Origin: Lentisphaerae bacterium ADurb.Bin242
Lineage (GTDB): Bacteria > Verrucomicrobiota > Lentisphaeria > Victivallales > UBA1829
Assembly (NCBI GenBank): GCA_002069785.1
Contig: MWCA01000058.1
Span: 1-35,517 of the forward strand
Direction: 5' to 3'
DNA: 35,517 nt
Part shown: piece after piece, positions 7,851 through 16,100 of the stretch
Layout: each line of letters opens with the position of its first letter
Position numbering within the stretch: position 1 is the first letter of the stretch
Notes under the pieces: generated by a model
Databases searched by the model: none
Told to the model about the DNA's origin: nothing
The model's input: only the letters and a program-made list of their open reading frames with translations
Position numbers and translations under genes: made by a program

Positions 7851-8858
7851 ATGCCCGCAGCCACGTTGAAGGATATCGCGAAACTGGTCGGAGTCTCGGT
7901 GAACACCGTCTCCCGCGCCCTGAAAGACAAGCCCGACATCGGGCTCCCGACGCGCGAACGGATCAAGGAAGCCGCCGCGGCGCTCGGCTACCGTCCGAAC
8001 CTCAACGCCCGGAGCCTGGTTCTGCGCAAGACCTCCATCATCGGCGTGGCCGTCACCGAGCCGGACAATCCCGTCCGCATGGAATTCTGCGAGAAGCTCC
8101 GGCTCTGCGCCGAACGGGACGGATACCGCCTCCTGACCGTCTCCCTTTCCTACGACTGGAACACGAAAAATCTGGACGCCCTGGAAGACCTGCTGGCGCG
8201 CCGGGTGGACGGCATGGTTGTCGGCGCCATCTGGGGGCTCACCGGGGAACAGCCGCTGGGCATGCTCCTTCAGGAATGCCGCCAGAACGAACTGCCGGTC
8301 GTGGTCTTCGGACAGCCCCAGACGGAGCTCGCCGATTGTGTGGAAATCAATTTCCCGGACAGCGCTTTCCGGCTCACCTCCCATTTATTGGAAAAAGGAT
8401 ACCGGAAGATCGTGTTTTTCGACGCGCTTTCCGGCACCCTGAAAATCCCCGGATATCTCCGCGCCATGCGGGAACACAGGCGGGAAAAAGAGATTTCCGT
8501 ATGGGAGCCTTCGGCGGGGCGCATGGATACGGCGTTTGCTTCCATGGAGAAATATCTTCAGAAGTTCAAGCGTCCGCCGGAAGCCGTTATCGCTCCGAAC
8601 GATCTGGGCGCGCTCGGAATCATGGCTGCCCTCAAAAAGCATCGGGTCCGGGTGCCGGAGGACTGCGCGGTGGCCGGATTCGACAACATCTCCTTCGGAG
8701 AATTCTCCGATCCGCCGCTGACCACGATCGGGTATGACAACGGCATCTTCGCTGAAACCGTCTGGTCCCTGATGATCCGGCGTCTGAACAAAACCGAGAC
8801 GGGCCCGGCGAAGCGGATTTGCATCCCCCAGAAACTGATTGTGCGGCAATCCGCCTGA
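7851..8858 (+). CDS. LacI/GalR-family transcriptional regulator
   Basis: The 335-residue protein has the N-terminal LacI helix-turn-helix and hinge (ATLKDIAKLVGVSVNTVSRALK, residues ~4-25, then LGYRPNLNARSL). A periplasmic-binding-protein-like effector domain follows to the end (IGVAVTEPDNP, then APNDLGALGIMAALKKHRVRVPEDCAVAGFDN). Length is normal for the family. A GGAG site precedes the ATG. It is divergent from the prepilin-DUF4838 operon, with related operators at both promoters, so it most likely represses that operon and itself in response to a sugar. The sugar cannot be named. The propeller gene 27 bases downstream is probably co-transcribed. Confidence 0.93.
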   Translation: MPAATLKDIAKLVGVSVNTVSRALKDKPDIGLPTRERIKEAAAALGYRPNLNARSLVLRKTSIIGVAVTEPDNPVRMEFCEKLRLCAERDGYRLLTVSLSYDWNTKNLDALEDLLARRVDGMVVGAIWGLTGEQPLGMLLQECRQNELPVVVFGQPQTELADCVEINFPDSAFRLTSHLLEKGYRKIVFFDALSGTLKIPGYLRAMREHRREKEISVWEPSAGRMDTAFASMEKYLQKFKRPPEAVIAPNDLGALGIMAALKKHRVRVPEDCAVAGFDNISFGEFSDPPLTTIGYDNGIFAETVWSLMIRRLNKTETGPAKRICIPQKLIVRQSA

Positions 8859-8885
8859 AATATTATAAAGGAATACAGGGAAATC

Positions 8886-10061
8886 ATGATCGAAAAACAT
8901 CCTCTTCCGGTTCACAGAGTCACCCACGGCCCGAAACATCACTTCTTCGGGTATTTCGACAAATTCCCGTGGGACAAGTCGGGGCGTTATCTGCTGTCGC
9001 AGGAGGTCGGCTTCACCGCGCGTCAGCCGAACCCGGAGGAAAAGGCTGTCCTCGGCATGATCGACCTTCACGACGGCGACCGTTTCATCCCGCTGGCCGA
9101 GACCGGCGCCTGGTGCTGGCAGCAGGGGTGCATGTTCCAATGGCTGAACGATGCGGACACGAAAGTGATCTACAACGACCGTGAAGGCGGCCATTTCGTG
9201 TCCCGTATTCTGGATGTGAAGACCGGGGAAAAACAGACGCTGTGCCGTCCGATTTACTGTCTCAGCCCCGACGGACGGTGGGCGCTGAGCCTGAACTTCT
9301 CCCGGCTGGACCGCGAGCGTCCCGGCTACGGCTATCCCGGAGCCTTCGACCCGACCGAAAAGGCCAAATGTCCCGACAACGACGGCGTTTTTCTGGTGGA
9401 CCTGAAAAACAATACCGCCAAGCTTATTGTCAGCGTGGCGCAGGTCACGGAAATGTTCTACCGCTCGGATATGGAGGACACCCCCGGCTGGTTCAACCAC
9501 ATGCTGTTCAGCCCGGACAGCCGCCGGATCGCGTTTTTCCACCGCTGGCGCCTGTGGAACAAGGACGGCACTCCCGGCTGGCACATGACCCACATGTTCA
9601 CCGCCAACATCGACGGCTCGGACATCTGGCCGTTGAATCTGGAGGATATGAGTTCGCATTACACATGGACGGCTCCGGACCGGATCATCAACTTTTCCAA
9701 CCGTTACAAGCACGGCTGGCAGTATTATCACTACACGGATCAGACCCACAAGACCGAAATGATCGCGGAAAATGTGTTCCCCGGAGACGGCCACTGTTCC
9801 TTCTCCTCCGATGGAAAATGGATGCTGACCGACAGTTACCCGCTGGAAGACCGCTGCCGTCATCTGTTCCTCTACAATCGGTCGGAAAAGCGGGCTTTCG
9901 AAATCGGGTCGTTCTATTCGGACCCGTCCTATCCCGGGCCGACCCGCTGCGACCTCCATCCGAACTGGTCGCGGGATGATAAAACGGTCTGCATCGACTC
10001 CATTCACGAAGGTTCCCGCCAGGTCTACACGATCGACGTCGGCGGACTGACCGGGAAATAG
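8886..10061 (+). CDS. TolB/oligogalacturonate-lyase-like beta-propeller protein, cytoplasmic
   Basis: The 391-residue protein shows repeated propeller-blade motifs: LSPDGRWALSLNFS, FSPDSRRIAFFH, FSSDGKWMLTDSY and WSRDDKTVCID. It has no signal peptide. The start (HHFFGYFDKFPWDKSGRYLL, 18-37), the WFNHMLFSPD stretch and the length resemble family PL22 oligogalacturonate lyases. In characterised PL22 enzymes a C-terminal Gln-His-His set holds the metal. Here the matching stretch is RCDLHPNW with one His, so classic pectate-dimer lyase activity is doubtful. It may act on another oligosaccharide or be non-catalytic. It follows the LacI-type gene by 27 bases with AAAGGAA before the ATG, so it is probably part of the same sugar-responsive unit. 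Confidence 0.6.
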   Translation: MIEKHPLPVHRVTHGPKHHFFGYFDKFPWDKSGRYLLSQEVGFTARQPNPEEKAVLGMIDLHDGDRFIPLAETGAWCWQQGCMFQWLNDADTKVIYNDREGGHFVSRILDVKTGEKQTLCRPIYCLSPDGRWALSLNFSRLDRERPGYGYPGAFDPTEKAKCPDNDGVFLVDLKNNTAKLIVSVAQVTEMFYRSDMEDTPGWFNHMLFSPDSRRIAFFHRWRLWNKDGTPGWHMTHMFTANIDGSDIWPLNLEDMSSHYTWTAPDRIINFSNRYKHGWQYYHYTDQTHKTEMIAENVFPGDGHCSFSSDGKWMLTDSYPLEDRCRHLFLYNRSEKRAFEIGSFYSDPSYPGPTRCDLHPNWSRDDKTVCIDSIHEGSRQVYTIDVGGLTGK

Positions 10062-10086
10062 GAAAAGTTTCCCGGAAGAACTTTTC
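10062..10086 (+). terminator. Possible hairpin terminator after the propeller gene
   Basis: GAAAAGTT (10062-10069) pairs with AACTTTTC (10079-10086) immediately after the stop codon, with a 9-base loop. The stem is A+T-rich and lacks a long T-run, so it would be weak. Confidence 0.35.
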
Positions 10087-10129
10087 ATTCCGAAGTACAA
10101 GTTTGAACGGAAAAATCTTTTTGTCCGCA

Positions 10130-10166
10130 TTGGAAAAAATGCGGAGCCGTGCTAATGTACTCCGCA
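10130..10166 (+). promoter_or_regulatory. Promoter with overlapping dyad for the SDR-his-aro-dprA operon
   Basis: TTGGAA (10130-10135) and TAATGT (10153-10158) have a 17-base spacer and an extended -10 TGC (10150-10152). The inverted repeat TGCGGAG (10140-10146) / CTCCGCA (10160-10166) encloses the -10 box and expected start point. This is where a repressor would sit, or where a leader hairpin could begin. The leader before the ATG is about 100 bases. Confidence 0.5.
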
Positions 10167-10266
10167 CACGTTGTCTTTCCTGCCTCATTTCCCGAAGTAC
10201 GGCGGGATCGGCGGACGGAAACAACCGGCGTGAATCATTTTATACAATTCAAAGGAGAAGCTGAAA

Positions 10267-11124
10267 ATGAGTGTTCCTTTCAAGGTCGATTTGAACGGCA
10301 AGGTGGCGGTTGTCACCGGCGGAGGCGGAATTCTTTGCAGTTCCATGGCGGAGACCCTCGCGGAATGCGGAGCCAAAGTGGCCATTCTGGACTTGCGGCT
10401 TGAAAACGCGGAAAAAGCGGCCGAACGGATCAACGCGGCCGGCGGCACCGCCATCGGCGTTTCCGCCAACGTGCTGGAAAAGGAAAGCCTCCTGGCCGCG
10501 AAGGAAGTGGTGAATTCGAAGCTCGGGCCGTGCGATATCCTCATCAATGGCGCGGGCGGAAATCATCCCAAGGGAACCACCTCCCGGGAGTACCTCGACA
10601 AGTCCGACGCGGAAGGTTCCGCGGAAGGCAAAGTCTCCTTCTTCGACCTCGATCCGACCGGCATTTCCTTTGTGTTCAACTTGAATTTCATCGGGACCCT
10701 GCTTCCCACCCAGGTCTTCGCGAAGGACATGGTTCTCCACGGCGGCGGGATCATCATCAACATTTCTTCCATGAACGCTTTCCGGCCGCTGACCAAGATT
10801 CCCGCTTACAGCGGAGCCAAGGCCGCGGTCAGCAACTTCACCCAGTGGCTGGCGACCCACCTTTCCAGGGTCGGAATCCGGGTCAACGCCATTGCCCCCG
10901 GATTTTTCCTGACGGACCAGAACCGCACGCTCCTGACCAATCCCGACGGTTCCCTGACCGCCCGCGGCAATACGATCATCGCCCATACTCCAATGGGACG
11001 CTTCGGCGAGCCGAAGGACCTGTCCGGCACGCTGCTGTGGCTGGTGGACAACGGAGCGTCCGGCTTCGTCAACGGAACGGTCATTCCCGTCGACGGCGGT
11101 TTCGCGGCCTTTTCGGGAGTGTGA
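10267..11124 (+). CDS. SDR-family oxidoreductase, D-mannonate oxidoreductase (fructuronate reductase) type
   Basis: The 285-residue protein is a classical short-chain dehydrogenase. The nucleotide-binding TGGGGILCS lies at about residues 17-25, NGAGG follows near 96, the catalytic Ser is in INISSMNA, and the YSGAK motif gives Tyr and Lys. The GAGGNHPKGTT segment, the long insert after it and NAIAPGFFLTDQNRTLL are features I associate with the SDR group that interconverts D-fructuronate and D-mannonate (YjmF/UxuB type) in glucuronate breakdown. Exact substrate is inferred. AAGGAG lies 9 bases before the ATG. It heads the operon, 5 bases before hisH. A uronate enzyme leading biosynthetic genes is unusual, though it fits with the nearby pectin-lyase-like propeller. 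Confidence 0.75.
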   Translation: MSVPFKVDLNGKVAVVTGGGGILCSSMAETLAECGAKVAILDLRLENAEKAAERINAAGGTAIGVSANVLEKESLLAAKEVVNSKLGPCDILINGAGGNHPKGTTSREYLDKSDAEGSAEGKVSFFDLDPTGISFVFNLNFIGTLLPTQVFAKDMVLHGGGIIINISSMNAFRPLTKIPAYSGAKAAVSNFTQWLATHLSRVGIRVNAIAPGFFLTDQNRTLLTNPDGSLTARGNTIIAHTPMGRFGEPKDLSGTLLWLVDNGASGFVNGTVIPVDGGFAAFSGV

Positions 11125-11129
11125 GTTTT

Positions 11130-11765
11130 ATGAGTTTTGTCGCCCTGATCGACTATGGCATGGGAAACCTCATGAGCGTTTCCAAAGCGCTGGAATTTGT
11201 CGGCGCGACGGTGCGGATCGTGGAAAAGCCCGGAGAGGCGGACGGCGCTTCCGGCGTGGTCCTGCCGGGCGTCGGCGCATTCGGCGACGGCATGGAGCGC
11301 CTGAACTCCGCCGGGATGGTTCCCTTCCTGAAAAAAACGGCGGCTTCGGGGCTTCCGTTCCTGGGCATCTGCCTCGGAATGCAGATGCTGCTGGATTCCA
11401 GCGAGGAGGCGCCCGGCGTCCCCGGACTTTCCATCTTCCCCGGAAAAGTGGTGCGTTTCCCGGAACTCGGGGAGAAAATCCCCCAGATCGGCTGGAATTC
11501 GATCGTCCCGGATGAAAACAATCCGTTCCTCAAAGGGATTCCGAAGGACTCCTTCTTCTACTTCGTCCACTCCTATTATGCGAAGCCGGACGATCCGTCC
11601 TGTGTGGCGGCCCGCTGCACCTACATGGTGGAATTCGCGGCCGCCGTCGGACGCGGCAGCGTCTTCGCCTCGCAGTTCCACCCGGAAAAAAGCCAGGATT
11701 GCGGACTCACGATTCTGAAAAATTTTGTAAACCTCTGTGCGAAAGGAATTTCCGAACCATGCTGA
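11130..11765 (+). CDS. hisH: Imidazole glycerol phosphate synthase, glutaminase subunit
   Basis: The 211-residue product starts with FVALIDYGMGN, the standard HisH opening. It has the nucleophile Cys in GICLGMQML and the His-Glu pair in FASQFHPEKSQ, which completes the class I glutamine amidotransferase triad. It supplies ammonia to HisF for closure of the imidazole ring in histidine synthesis. HisF is not in the window. The ATG at 11130 is 5 bases past the SDR stop. The stop overlaps the hisA start by 7 bases, so the two are translationally coupled. Confidence 0.95.
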   Translation: MSFVALIDYGMGNLMSVSKALEFVGATVRIVEKPGEADGASGVVLPGVGAFGDGMERLNSAGMVPFLKKTAASGLPFLGICLGMQMLLDSSEEAPGVPGLSIFPGKVVRFPELGEKIPQIGWNSIVPDENNPFLKGIPKDSFFYFVHSYYAKPDDPSCVAARCTYMVEFAAAVGRGSVFASQFHPEKSQDCGLTILKNFVNLCAKGISEPC

Positions 11766-12493
11766 TCTTCCCGGCCATCGACATGCGGAACGGGCGCTGC
11801 GTGCGTCTGTTCCAGGGAGATTACCATCAGGAGACAGTCTACGACGCAACGCCCGCCGCCCAGGCGCTCGTCTGGCAGGAGGCCGGAGCTCCCCTGATCC
11901 ATCTGGTGGACCTCGACGGGGCCAGGGCCGGGCATCCGGTCAACATCGATTCCATCCGGGCGATCTGCGAAAAAGTGACGATCCCCTGTGAAATCGGGGG
12001 CGGCATCCGCACGGAAAAAGACGCCGAACAGATGTTCTCGCTCGGTATTTCCCGGGTGATTCTCGGGACCGCGGCCTGTGAGAATCCGGAACTGGTCCGG
12101 AGCTTCCTCTCCCGGTTTGGTGCGGAACGCATCGTGGTCGGGATCGACGCCCGCGACGGAATGGCCGCCCTTCGCGGCTGGCTCGAAACCAGCCGGGTCA
12201 AGGCCGCGGAGCTGGCGCGGGATATGGCGGCGCTGGGCGTCAAACGGATTATTTTCACCGACATCGCCACCGACGGCGCTTTCACGGGTCCGAGCCTCGG
12301 GCCCACCTCCGAACTCTGCCGGATTGTCCCGGAGTGTTCGATCATTGCTTCGGGCGGCGTTTCCGGGGCGGACGACGCGGCGAAGCTGGCCGCGCTGAAA
12401 CTGCCCAATCTGGAAGGCGTCATTGTCGGAAAAGCGCTCTACGACGGACGAACCACGTATCAGGAGTTGGCCGCAGCGGCCGGGAGACCCTAG
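11759..12493 (+). CDS. hisA: ProFAR isomerase (1-(5-phosphoribosyl)-5-[(5-phosphoribosylamino)methylideneamino]imidazole-4-carboxamide isomerase)
   Basis: The 244-residue product is a half-barrel-duplicated TIM barrel. The N-terminal FPAIDMRNGRCVRLFQGDY carries the first catalytic Asp, IPCEIGGGIRT and IIASGGVSG are the two phosphate-binding loops, and VGIDARDG carries the second catalytic Asp. It performs the Amadori isomerisation before the HisH/HisF step. The ATG at 11759 lies inside the last codons of hisH. No TrpF-like fusion is seen. The next gene starts 2 bases after the stop. Confidence 0.95.
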   Translation: MLIFPAIDMRNGRCVRLFQGDYHQETVYDATPAAQALVWQEAGAPLIHLVDLDGARAGHPVNIDSIRAICEKVTIPCEIGGGIRTEKDAEQMFSLGISRVILGTAACENPELVRSFLSRFGAERIVVGIDARDGMAALRGWLETSRVKAAELARDMAALGVKRIIFTDIATDGAFTGPSLGPTSELCRIVPECSIIASGGVSGADDAAKLAALKLPNLEGVIVGKALYDGRTTYQELAAAAGRP

Positions 12494-12495
12494 AA

Positions 12496-13308
12496 ATGCT
12501 TCTCAAAACCGAATTCACCGCGGACACCTACGACACTCCGGAGAATTTTCCGCGAAGTGCCTGGGAGTATGTCGCGCTGGGGACCCGGCTTTCCTTCTAT
12601 CTCCGCAACTTCTACGTTTTCGCCTGTTCCGGCTGCCGCTGCCGGAAAGGAATTTTCACGGGCCAGGACCAGGCCGACTATTCCGTGAAAAACATCCGGA
12701 TCGTGGAAAGCTGCGGCGGAAAATTCCACTTGCGCGGACTGGACAACCTGTCCCGCTTCCCGGAGCCCGCGGTGATGATCGGCAACCACATGAGCCTGCT
12801 GGAAACCGCCGTCATGCACGCCTTCGTGCGTCCGAGACGGGACTTCTGCTTTGTCATCAAACGCTCCCTGCTGGACGTTCCGTTCTTCGGGGACATCATG
12901 CGCCGGCTGGAATGCATCCCCGTCGACCGTGTCAATCCGCGCGACGACTTCAAGGCCGTCATGGAGCTCGGCAAGGAACGGCTCCAGGCCGGGAAAAGCG
13001 TGATTATTTTCCCGCAGTCGACCCGTTCGGCGACCTTCGACCCGTCGCAGTTCAACACGATCGGGGTGAAGCTGGCGCGTCATGCGGACGTCCCGGTCAT
13101 TCCCTTTGCCCTGCGGACGGATTTCCTGGTCAACGGACGCCTGTTCAAAGACCTGGGGCCGATCTGCCGGAAAATGCCGATCTGGTTCGAGTTCGCCGAG
13201 CCGATCCCGAAAGTGTCCGGTTCCGGCAAGGAGGAACATGCGCAAATAGTCGAATTCATCAAAAACCGCCTGGAAAAATGGGGGGGAAGGATCGCCGTGC
13301 AGAAATGA
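12496..13308 (+). CDS. PlsC-like lysophospholipid acyltransferase with variant motifs
   Basis: The 270-residue protein follows the PlsC layout. Motif I is NHMSLLE (97-103), motif II lies around RRLECIPVDR (136-145), motif III is FPQSTRS (172-178) and motif IV is VPVIPFAL (199-206). The family normally has H-X4-D in motif I and FPEGTRS in motif III. Here the Asp is Glu103, and EG is replaced by QS. The His is kept, so activity is still plausible, but the substrate may differ from 1-acylglycerol-3-phosphate. It sits in an operon between hisA (2-base gap) and aroB (4-base overlap, ATGA). Confidence 0.8.
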   Translation: MLLKTEFTADTYDTPENFPRSAWEYVALGTRLSFYLRNFYVFACSGCRCRKGIFTGQDQADYSVKNIRIVESCGGKFHLRGLDNLSRFPEPAVMIGNHMSLLETAVMHAFVRPRRDFCFVIKRSLLDVPFFGDIMRRLECIPVDRVNPRDDFKAVMELGKERLQAGKSVIIFPQSTRSATFDPSQFNTIGVKLARHADVPVIPFALRTDFLVNGRLFKDLGPICRKMPIWFEFAEPIPKVSGSGKEEHAQIVEFIKNRLEKWGGRIAVQK

Positions 13309-14396
13309 ACAGGATGCAGACGCTTCGCATCGAACTGGGAGAACGTTCCTATCCGATCCACATCGGAAGCGACCTGAACGCGGCGGAATTGCTTGCGCCG
13401 TATGTGACGATGAAAAACGTGCTTCTGGTAACCGATTCCAACGTGGACAGGCTGTACGGGGAAAAAGTTCAGGCGGAGCTCGGGAAAAACGCGGCGTCCG
13501 TCACGAAATTCGTGTTCAAGGCGGGGGAAGGCTCCAAAAACCTCGCTACTGTGGAAAATATCTGCCGGGCGGCGGTCCGGGCCGGACTGGACCGCTCTTC
13601 GGTTTTCGCGGCCCTCGGCGGAGGCGTCTGCGGCGACATGACGGGACTCGCGGCCGCCCTGTACATGCGCGGCACGCGGTACATCCAGATCCCGACGACC
13701 CTGCTGGCCATGGTGGATTCCTCGGTCGGCGGCAAGACGGGAGTCGATCTTCCGGAAGGAAAAAACCTGGTCGGCGCGTTTTTCCAGCCCATGCTGGTCC
13801 TGATGGAAATGAACCTGTTGAGAACGCTGCCCGAACGGGAACTTTCCAACGGCTTCGCGGAAATGGTGAAGACCGCGGTGATCCTGGACGGGGAACTGTT
13901 CGAGACGCTGGAACGGTCCGCCCCGGAACTCCTCCGTCTGTCGCCGGGTTCGCCGATCGCGGAAACGGTGAAACGGTGCTGCGAGCTCAAGGGACAGGTG
14001 GTTGCGAAGGACGAACGGGAATCGAATCTCCGCGCGATCCTGAATTATGGACACACCTTCGGGCACGCGCTGGAAGCGGTCACGGGCTATACGAAATTCG
14101 CCCACGGGGAAGCGGTCTCCATCGGCATGTGCATGGCCGCCGACCTGGCGGTCTCGGAAGGGCTGATGTCCGGGGAAGAGGCGCAACGGCAGGAAGCCCT
14201 GCTCCGGGAGTTCCATCTGCCCGTGGACGCCGGGGAAAGCGTGTCGCCGGAGGCCCTGCTCAACGCCATGGAACATGACAAGAAGAGCGCCGGAGGAAAG
14301 ATCAAGGTTGTTCTGGCGGACCGGATCGGGCACGCGGACGTCTTTTCCGGCATCGGACGCGAACAGATCGAAGAAGCCGTGAGCGGCCGCCTATGA
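13305..14396 (+). CDS. aroB: 3-dehydroquinate synthase
   Basis: The 363-residue protein converts DAHP to 3-dehydroquinate, the second step of the shikimate pathway. The NAD site GGGVCGDMTGLAAALYMRG, the TTLLAMVDSSVGGKTGVD segment and KNLVGAFFQP are all present. Metal ligands are visible as the Glu in SNGFAEMVK and the His residues in NYGHTFGHALEA and FAHGEAVSIGM. Length is normal. The start overlaps the acyltransferase stop (ATGA) and its own stop overlaps dprA in the same way, so expression is coupled. Confidence 0.96.
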   Translation: MNRMQTLRIELGERSYPIHIGSDLNAAELLAPYVTMKNVLLVTDSNVDRLYGEKVQAELGKNAASVTKFVFKAGEGSKNLATVENICRAAVRAGLDRSSVFAALGGGVCGDMTGLAAALYMRGTRYIQIPTTLLAMVDSSVGGKTGVDLPEGKNLVGAFFQPMLVLMEMNLLRTLPERELSNGFAEMVKTAVILDGELFETLERSAPELLRLSPGSPIAETVKRCCELKGQVVAKDERESNLRAILNYGHTFGHALEAVTGYTKFAHGEAVSIGMCMAADLAVSEGLMSGEEAQRQEALLREFHLPVDAGESVSPEALLNAMEHDKKSAGGKIKVVLADRIGHADVFSGIGREQIEEAVSGRL

Positions 14397-15520
14397 CCGA
14401 CCATGAAGCTTATATTCTGTTGAATCTTCTGGGCGGGATCGGCCCGGCGCGGCTGTCCGCCCTGCTCGGATTCTGCGGCGAGCCGTCCGGAATCTTCCGC
14501 ACTCCGGCGCGCGATCTGGCTTCCGTCCAGGGGATCAGCGAGGCGCTCGCGGACAAAATCGTCCACTGGGAAAGCCATGCGGATCTGGCCGGAGAACTCG
14601 ACCTGGCGGAACGCGGAGGCGCCCGCATCGTCACCCGGGGCGAGGAGGACTATCCGGAGCTTCTTTCCACAATCCACGATGCGCCGATCTGCCTGTATGT
14701 GCGCGGAACGATTCCTGAAAACATCTCGCAGCGCTCCCTCGGGATCGTCGGCACCCGCAACATGACGGCGTACGGACAGCGCATGACCCGTCATCTGGCC
14801 GAAGCGGCCGCATTCTCGGGCTTCGCGGTGGTTTCCGGACTTGCCTACGGGGTGGACGTCACGGCGCACCAGGCGGTGCTCGACGCGGGCGGGGAGACGG
14901 TCAGCGTGCTGGGCGGCGGCCTTGCCCGGATTCAGCCGCAGGACCATATCCCGTTGGCCCGGGAGATCATGCAGCACGGGGCCGTCATCAGCGAGTTCCC
15001 CATGGAATTCGCGCCCACCCGGCATTCTTTTCCCATGCGGAACCGCATCATTTCCGGATTGTGCCGGGCCACGCTGGTGGTCGAGGCGGGACTCAACAGC
15101 GGTTCCCTGATCACGGCCGCCTTCGCGCTCGAACAGGGGCGCATCGTGTTTGCCGTGCCGGGGCAGGCGGACAATCCCCAGGCCGCGGGGTGCAACCGTC
15201 TGATCCGCCAGAACGCAATCCTCGTGGAGAATTTCGACCATATTCTGGAGGAGTTCGATTTCCTTCCCGGATTCGCCCGTGCGGAGAATACGATCCGCGA
15301 AGACAGCGCGGCGGAAGATTTCTTCCGGGAAGCCGCCGATTCTTCCGTCAGCACGGAAGCAGGGAAGATTCTCGACGTCCTCCAGAAAGGCGACGCCTCG
15401 GTCGACGACATTTCGGCCGCCGCCGACCTTCCGGCCGGGGAAGTCATGTCCGCCCTGATCGGGCTGGAGCTCCTGCGGCGCGTGAAGAAGACGGGGAACG
15501 TATATCACCGCCTCCGCTGA
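14393..15520 (+). CDS. dprA: DNA-processing protein DprA (natural-transformation single-strand DNA chaperone)
   Basis: The 375-residue protein has an N-terminal helical SAM/HhH region (LLNLLGGIGPARLSALL, then ASVQGISEALADKI). The Rossmann-like DprA core shows GIVGTRNMTAYGQRM, SGLAYGVDVTAHQAVLDAGG, PMRNRIISGLCRATLVVEA, SGSLITAAFALEQGR and FAVPGQ. A C-terminal winged-helix domain spans about 315-375. The family loads RecA onto incoming DNA during transformation. This is the full-length three-domain form. It is last in the operon, coupled to aroB by ATGA. Housekeeping placement suggests constitutive expression. Confidence 0.95.
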   Translation: MTDHEAYILLNLLGGIGPARLSALLGFCGEPSGIFRTPARDLASVQGISEALADKIVHWESHADLAGELDLAERGGARIVTRGEEDYPELLSTIHDAPICLYVRGTIPENISQRSLGIVGTRNMTAYGQRMTRHLAEAAAFSGFAVVSGLAYGVDVTAHQAVLDAGGETVSVLGGGLARIQPQDHIPLAREIMQHGAVISEFPMEFAPTRHSFPMRNRIISGLCRATLVVEAGLNSGSLITAAFALEQGRIVFAVPGQADNPQAAGCNRLIRQNAILVENFDHILEEFDFLPGFARAENTIREDSAAEDFFREAADSSVSTEAGKILDVLQKGDASVDDISAAADLPAGEVMSALIGLELLRRVKKTGNVYHRLR

Positions 15521-15729
15521 TCCCGTTTTCCGGTTCCGCTGAAATGAGCGTCGAGTCCCTTTCGTTTTTCCATCTTCGAAAAATCGTCGTATCTCGTTGA
15601 AAACATCTATAAAACAGGCAAAAAAACGGGCAAAATGGCGTTTCACCTCAAAATAAACTCAAAAAAAATGAAAAAATTTTGAATTTCGATTTGCATTTGT
15701 TTTCAGATATGATAATTTTTTATAGCCGA

Positions 15730-15746
15730 GGATACAAAGTGTATCC
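15730..15746. promoter_or_regulatory. Dyad in the leader of the small basic-protein gene
   Basis: GGATACA-AAG-TGTATCC is a perfect 7-bp inverted repeat with a 3-base centre. It lies 27 bases before the ATG at 15774 and downstream of an A+T-rich stretch containing TATGAT (15708-15713). It could be an operator at the transcription start or a short leader hairpin. Confidence 0.4.
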
Positions 15747-15773
15747 GAAAACCAACAGAGAAGGGAGCATCAA

Positions 15774-15977
15774 ATGCAGATCTACAACGTCAAGAAAAGA
15801 GCAATGGTCAAGATCGACGAAGCCAAATGCACGAAGGTTATCTACAAGAGAAAAACCAGCAAGGGCATCCAGGAACGCTATGCGGTCAGAGCCAAAGACG
15901 ATGACGGCACCAATCTGACGAAGTTCATCTCCAAAGCCGACTATGAAAAACTGAAATGCAAAGCCGGCAAGGCCTGA
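15774..15977 (+). CDS. Small basic protein of unknown function (67 residues)
   Basis: I do not recognise the family. The product is rich in Lys/Arg (17 Lys and 4 Arg in 67 residues), has no signal peptide or membrane segment, and alternates short strands (VKIDEAKCTKVIYKR, QERYAVRAKDDDG), which suggests a small beta-barrel-like fold. It is supported as a gene by GAAGGGAG about 7 bases before the ATG, A+T-rich promoter-like DNA upstream and a strong terminator 31 bases after the stop. A monocistronic, highly basic small protein could bind nucleic acid or the ribosome, but this is only a guess. Confidence 0.75.
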   Translation: MQIYNVKKRAMVKIDEAKCTKVIYKRKTSKGIQERYAVRAKDDDGTNLTKFISKADYEKLKCKAGKA

Positions 15978-16000
15978 TTCCTGAGCATTGAGTTTATTCA

Positions 16001-16030
16001 AAAAAAACCCCTGGAAACAGGGGTTTTTTT
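16001..16030. terminator. Bidirectional intrinsic terminator
   Basis: CCCCTG (16008-16013) and CAGGGG (16018-16023) form a stem with a GAAA tetraloop, flanked by seven A on the left and seven T on the right. It serves the small basic-protein gene on the plus strand and the AGE-type epimerase gene on the minus strand (stop at 16101). Confidence 0.93.
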
Positions 16031-16100
16031 ATGATCCGGAACCAGTGCGGAAATCACGGGGTTCGGAAAAAAGGAAGAAATTTTTTCTCAAGAGGCGTTT

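Noticed and set aside
8385..10130. 581-codon minus-strand open frame opposite the regulator and propeller genes
   Set aside because: It is antisense to two well-supported genes, has no recognisable domains, and reflects the G+C-rich codon pattern that keeps the opposite frame open.
14087..15646. 519-codon minus-strand open frame opposite aroB/dprA
   Set aside because: It is fully antisense to dprA and the end of aroB, both of which show all family motifs.
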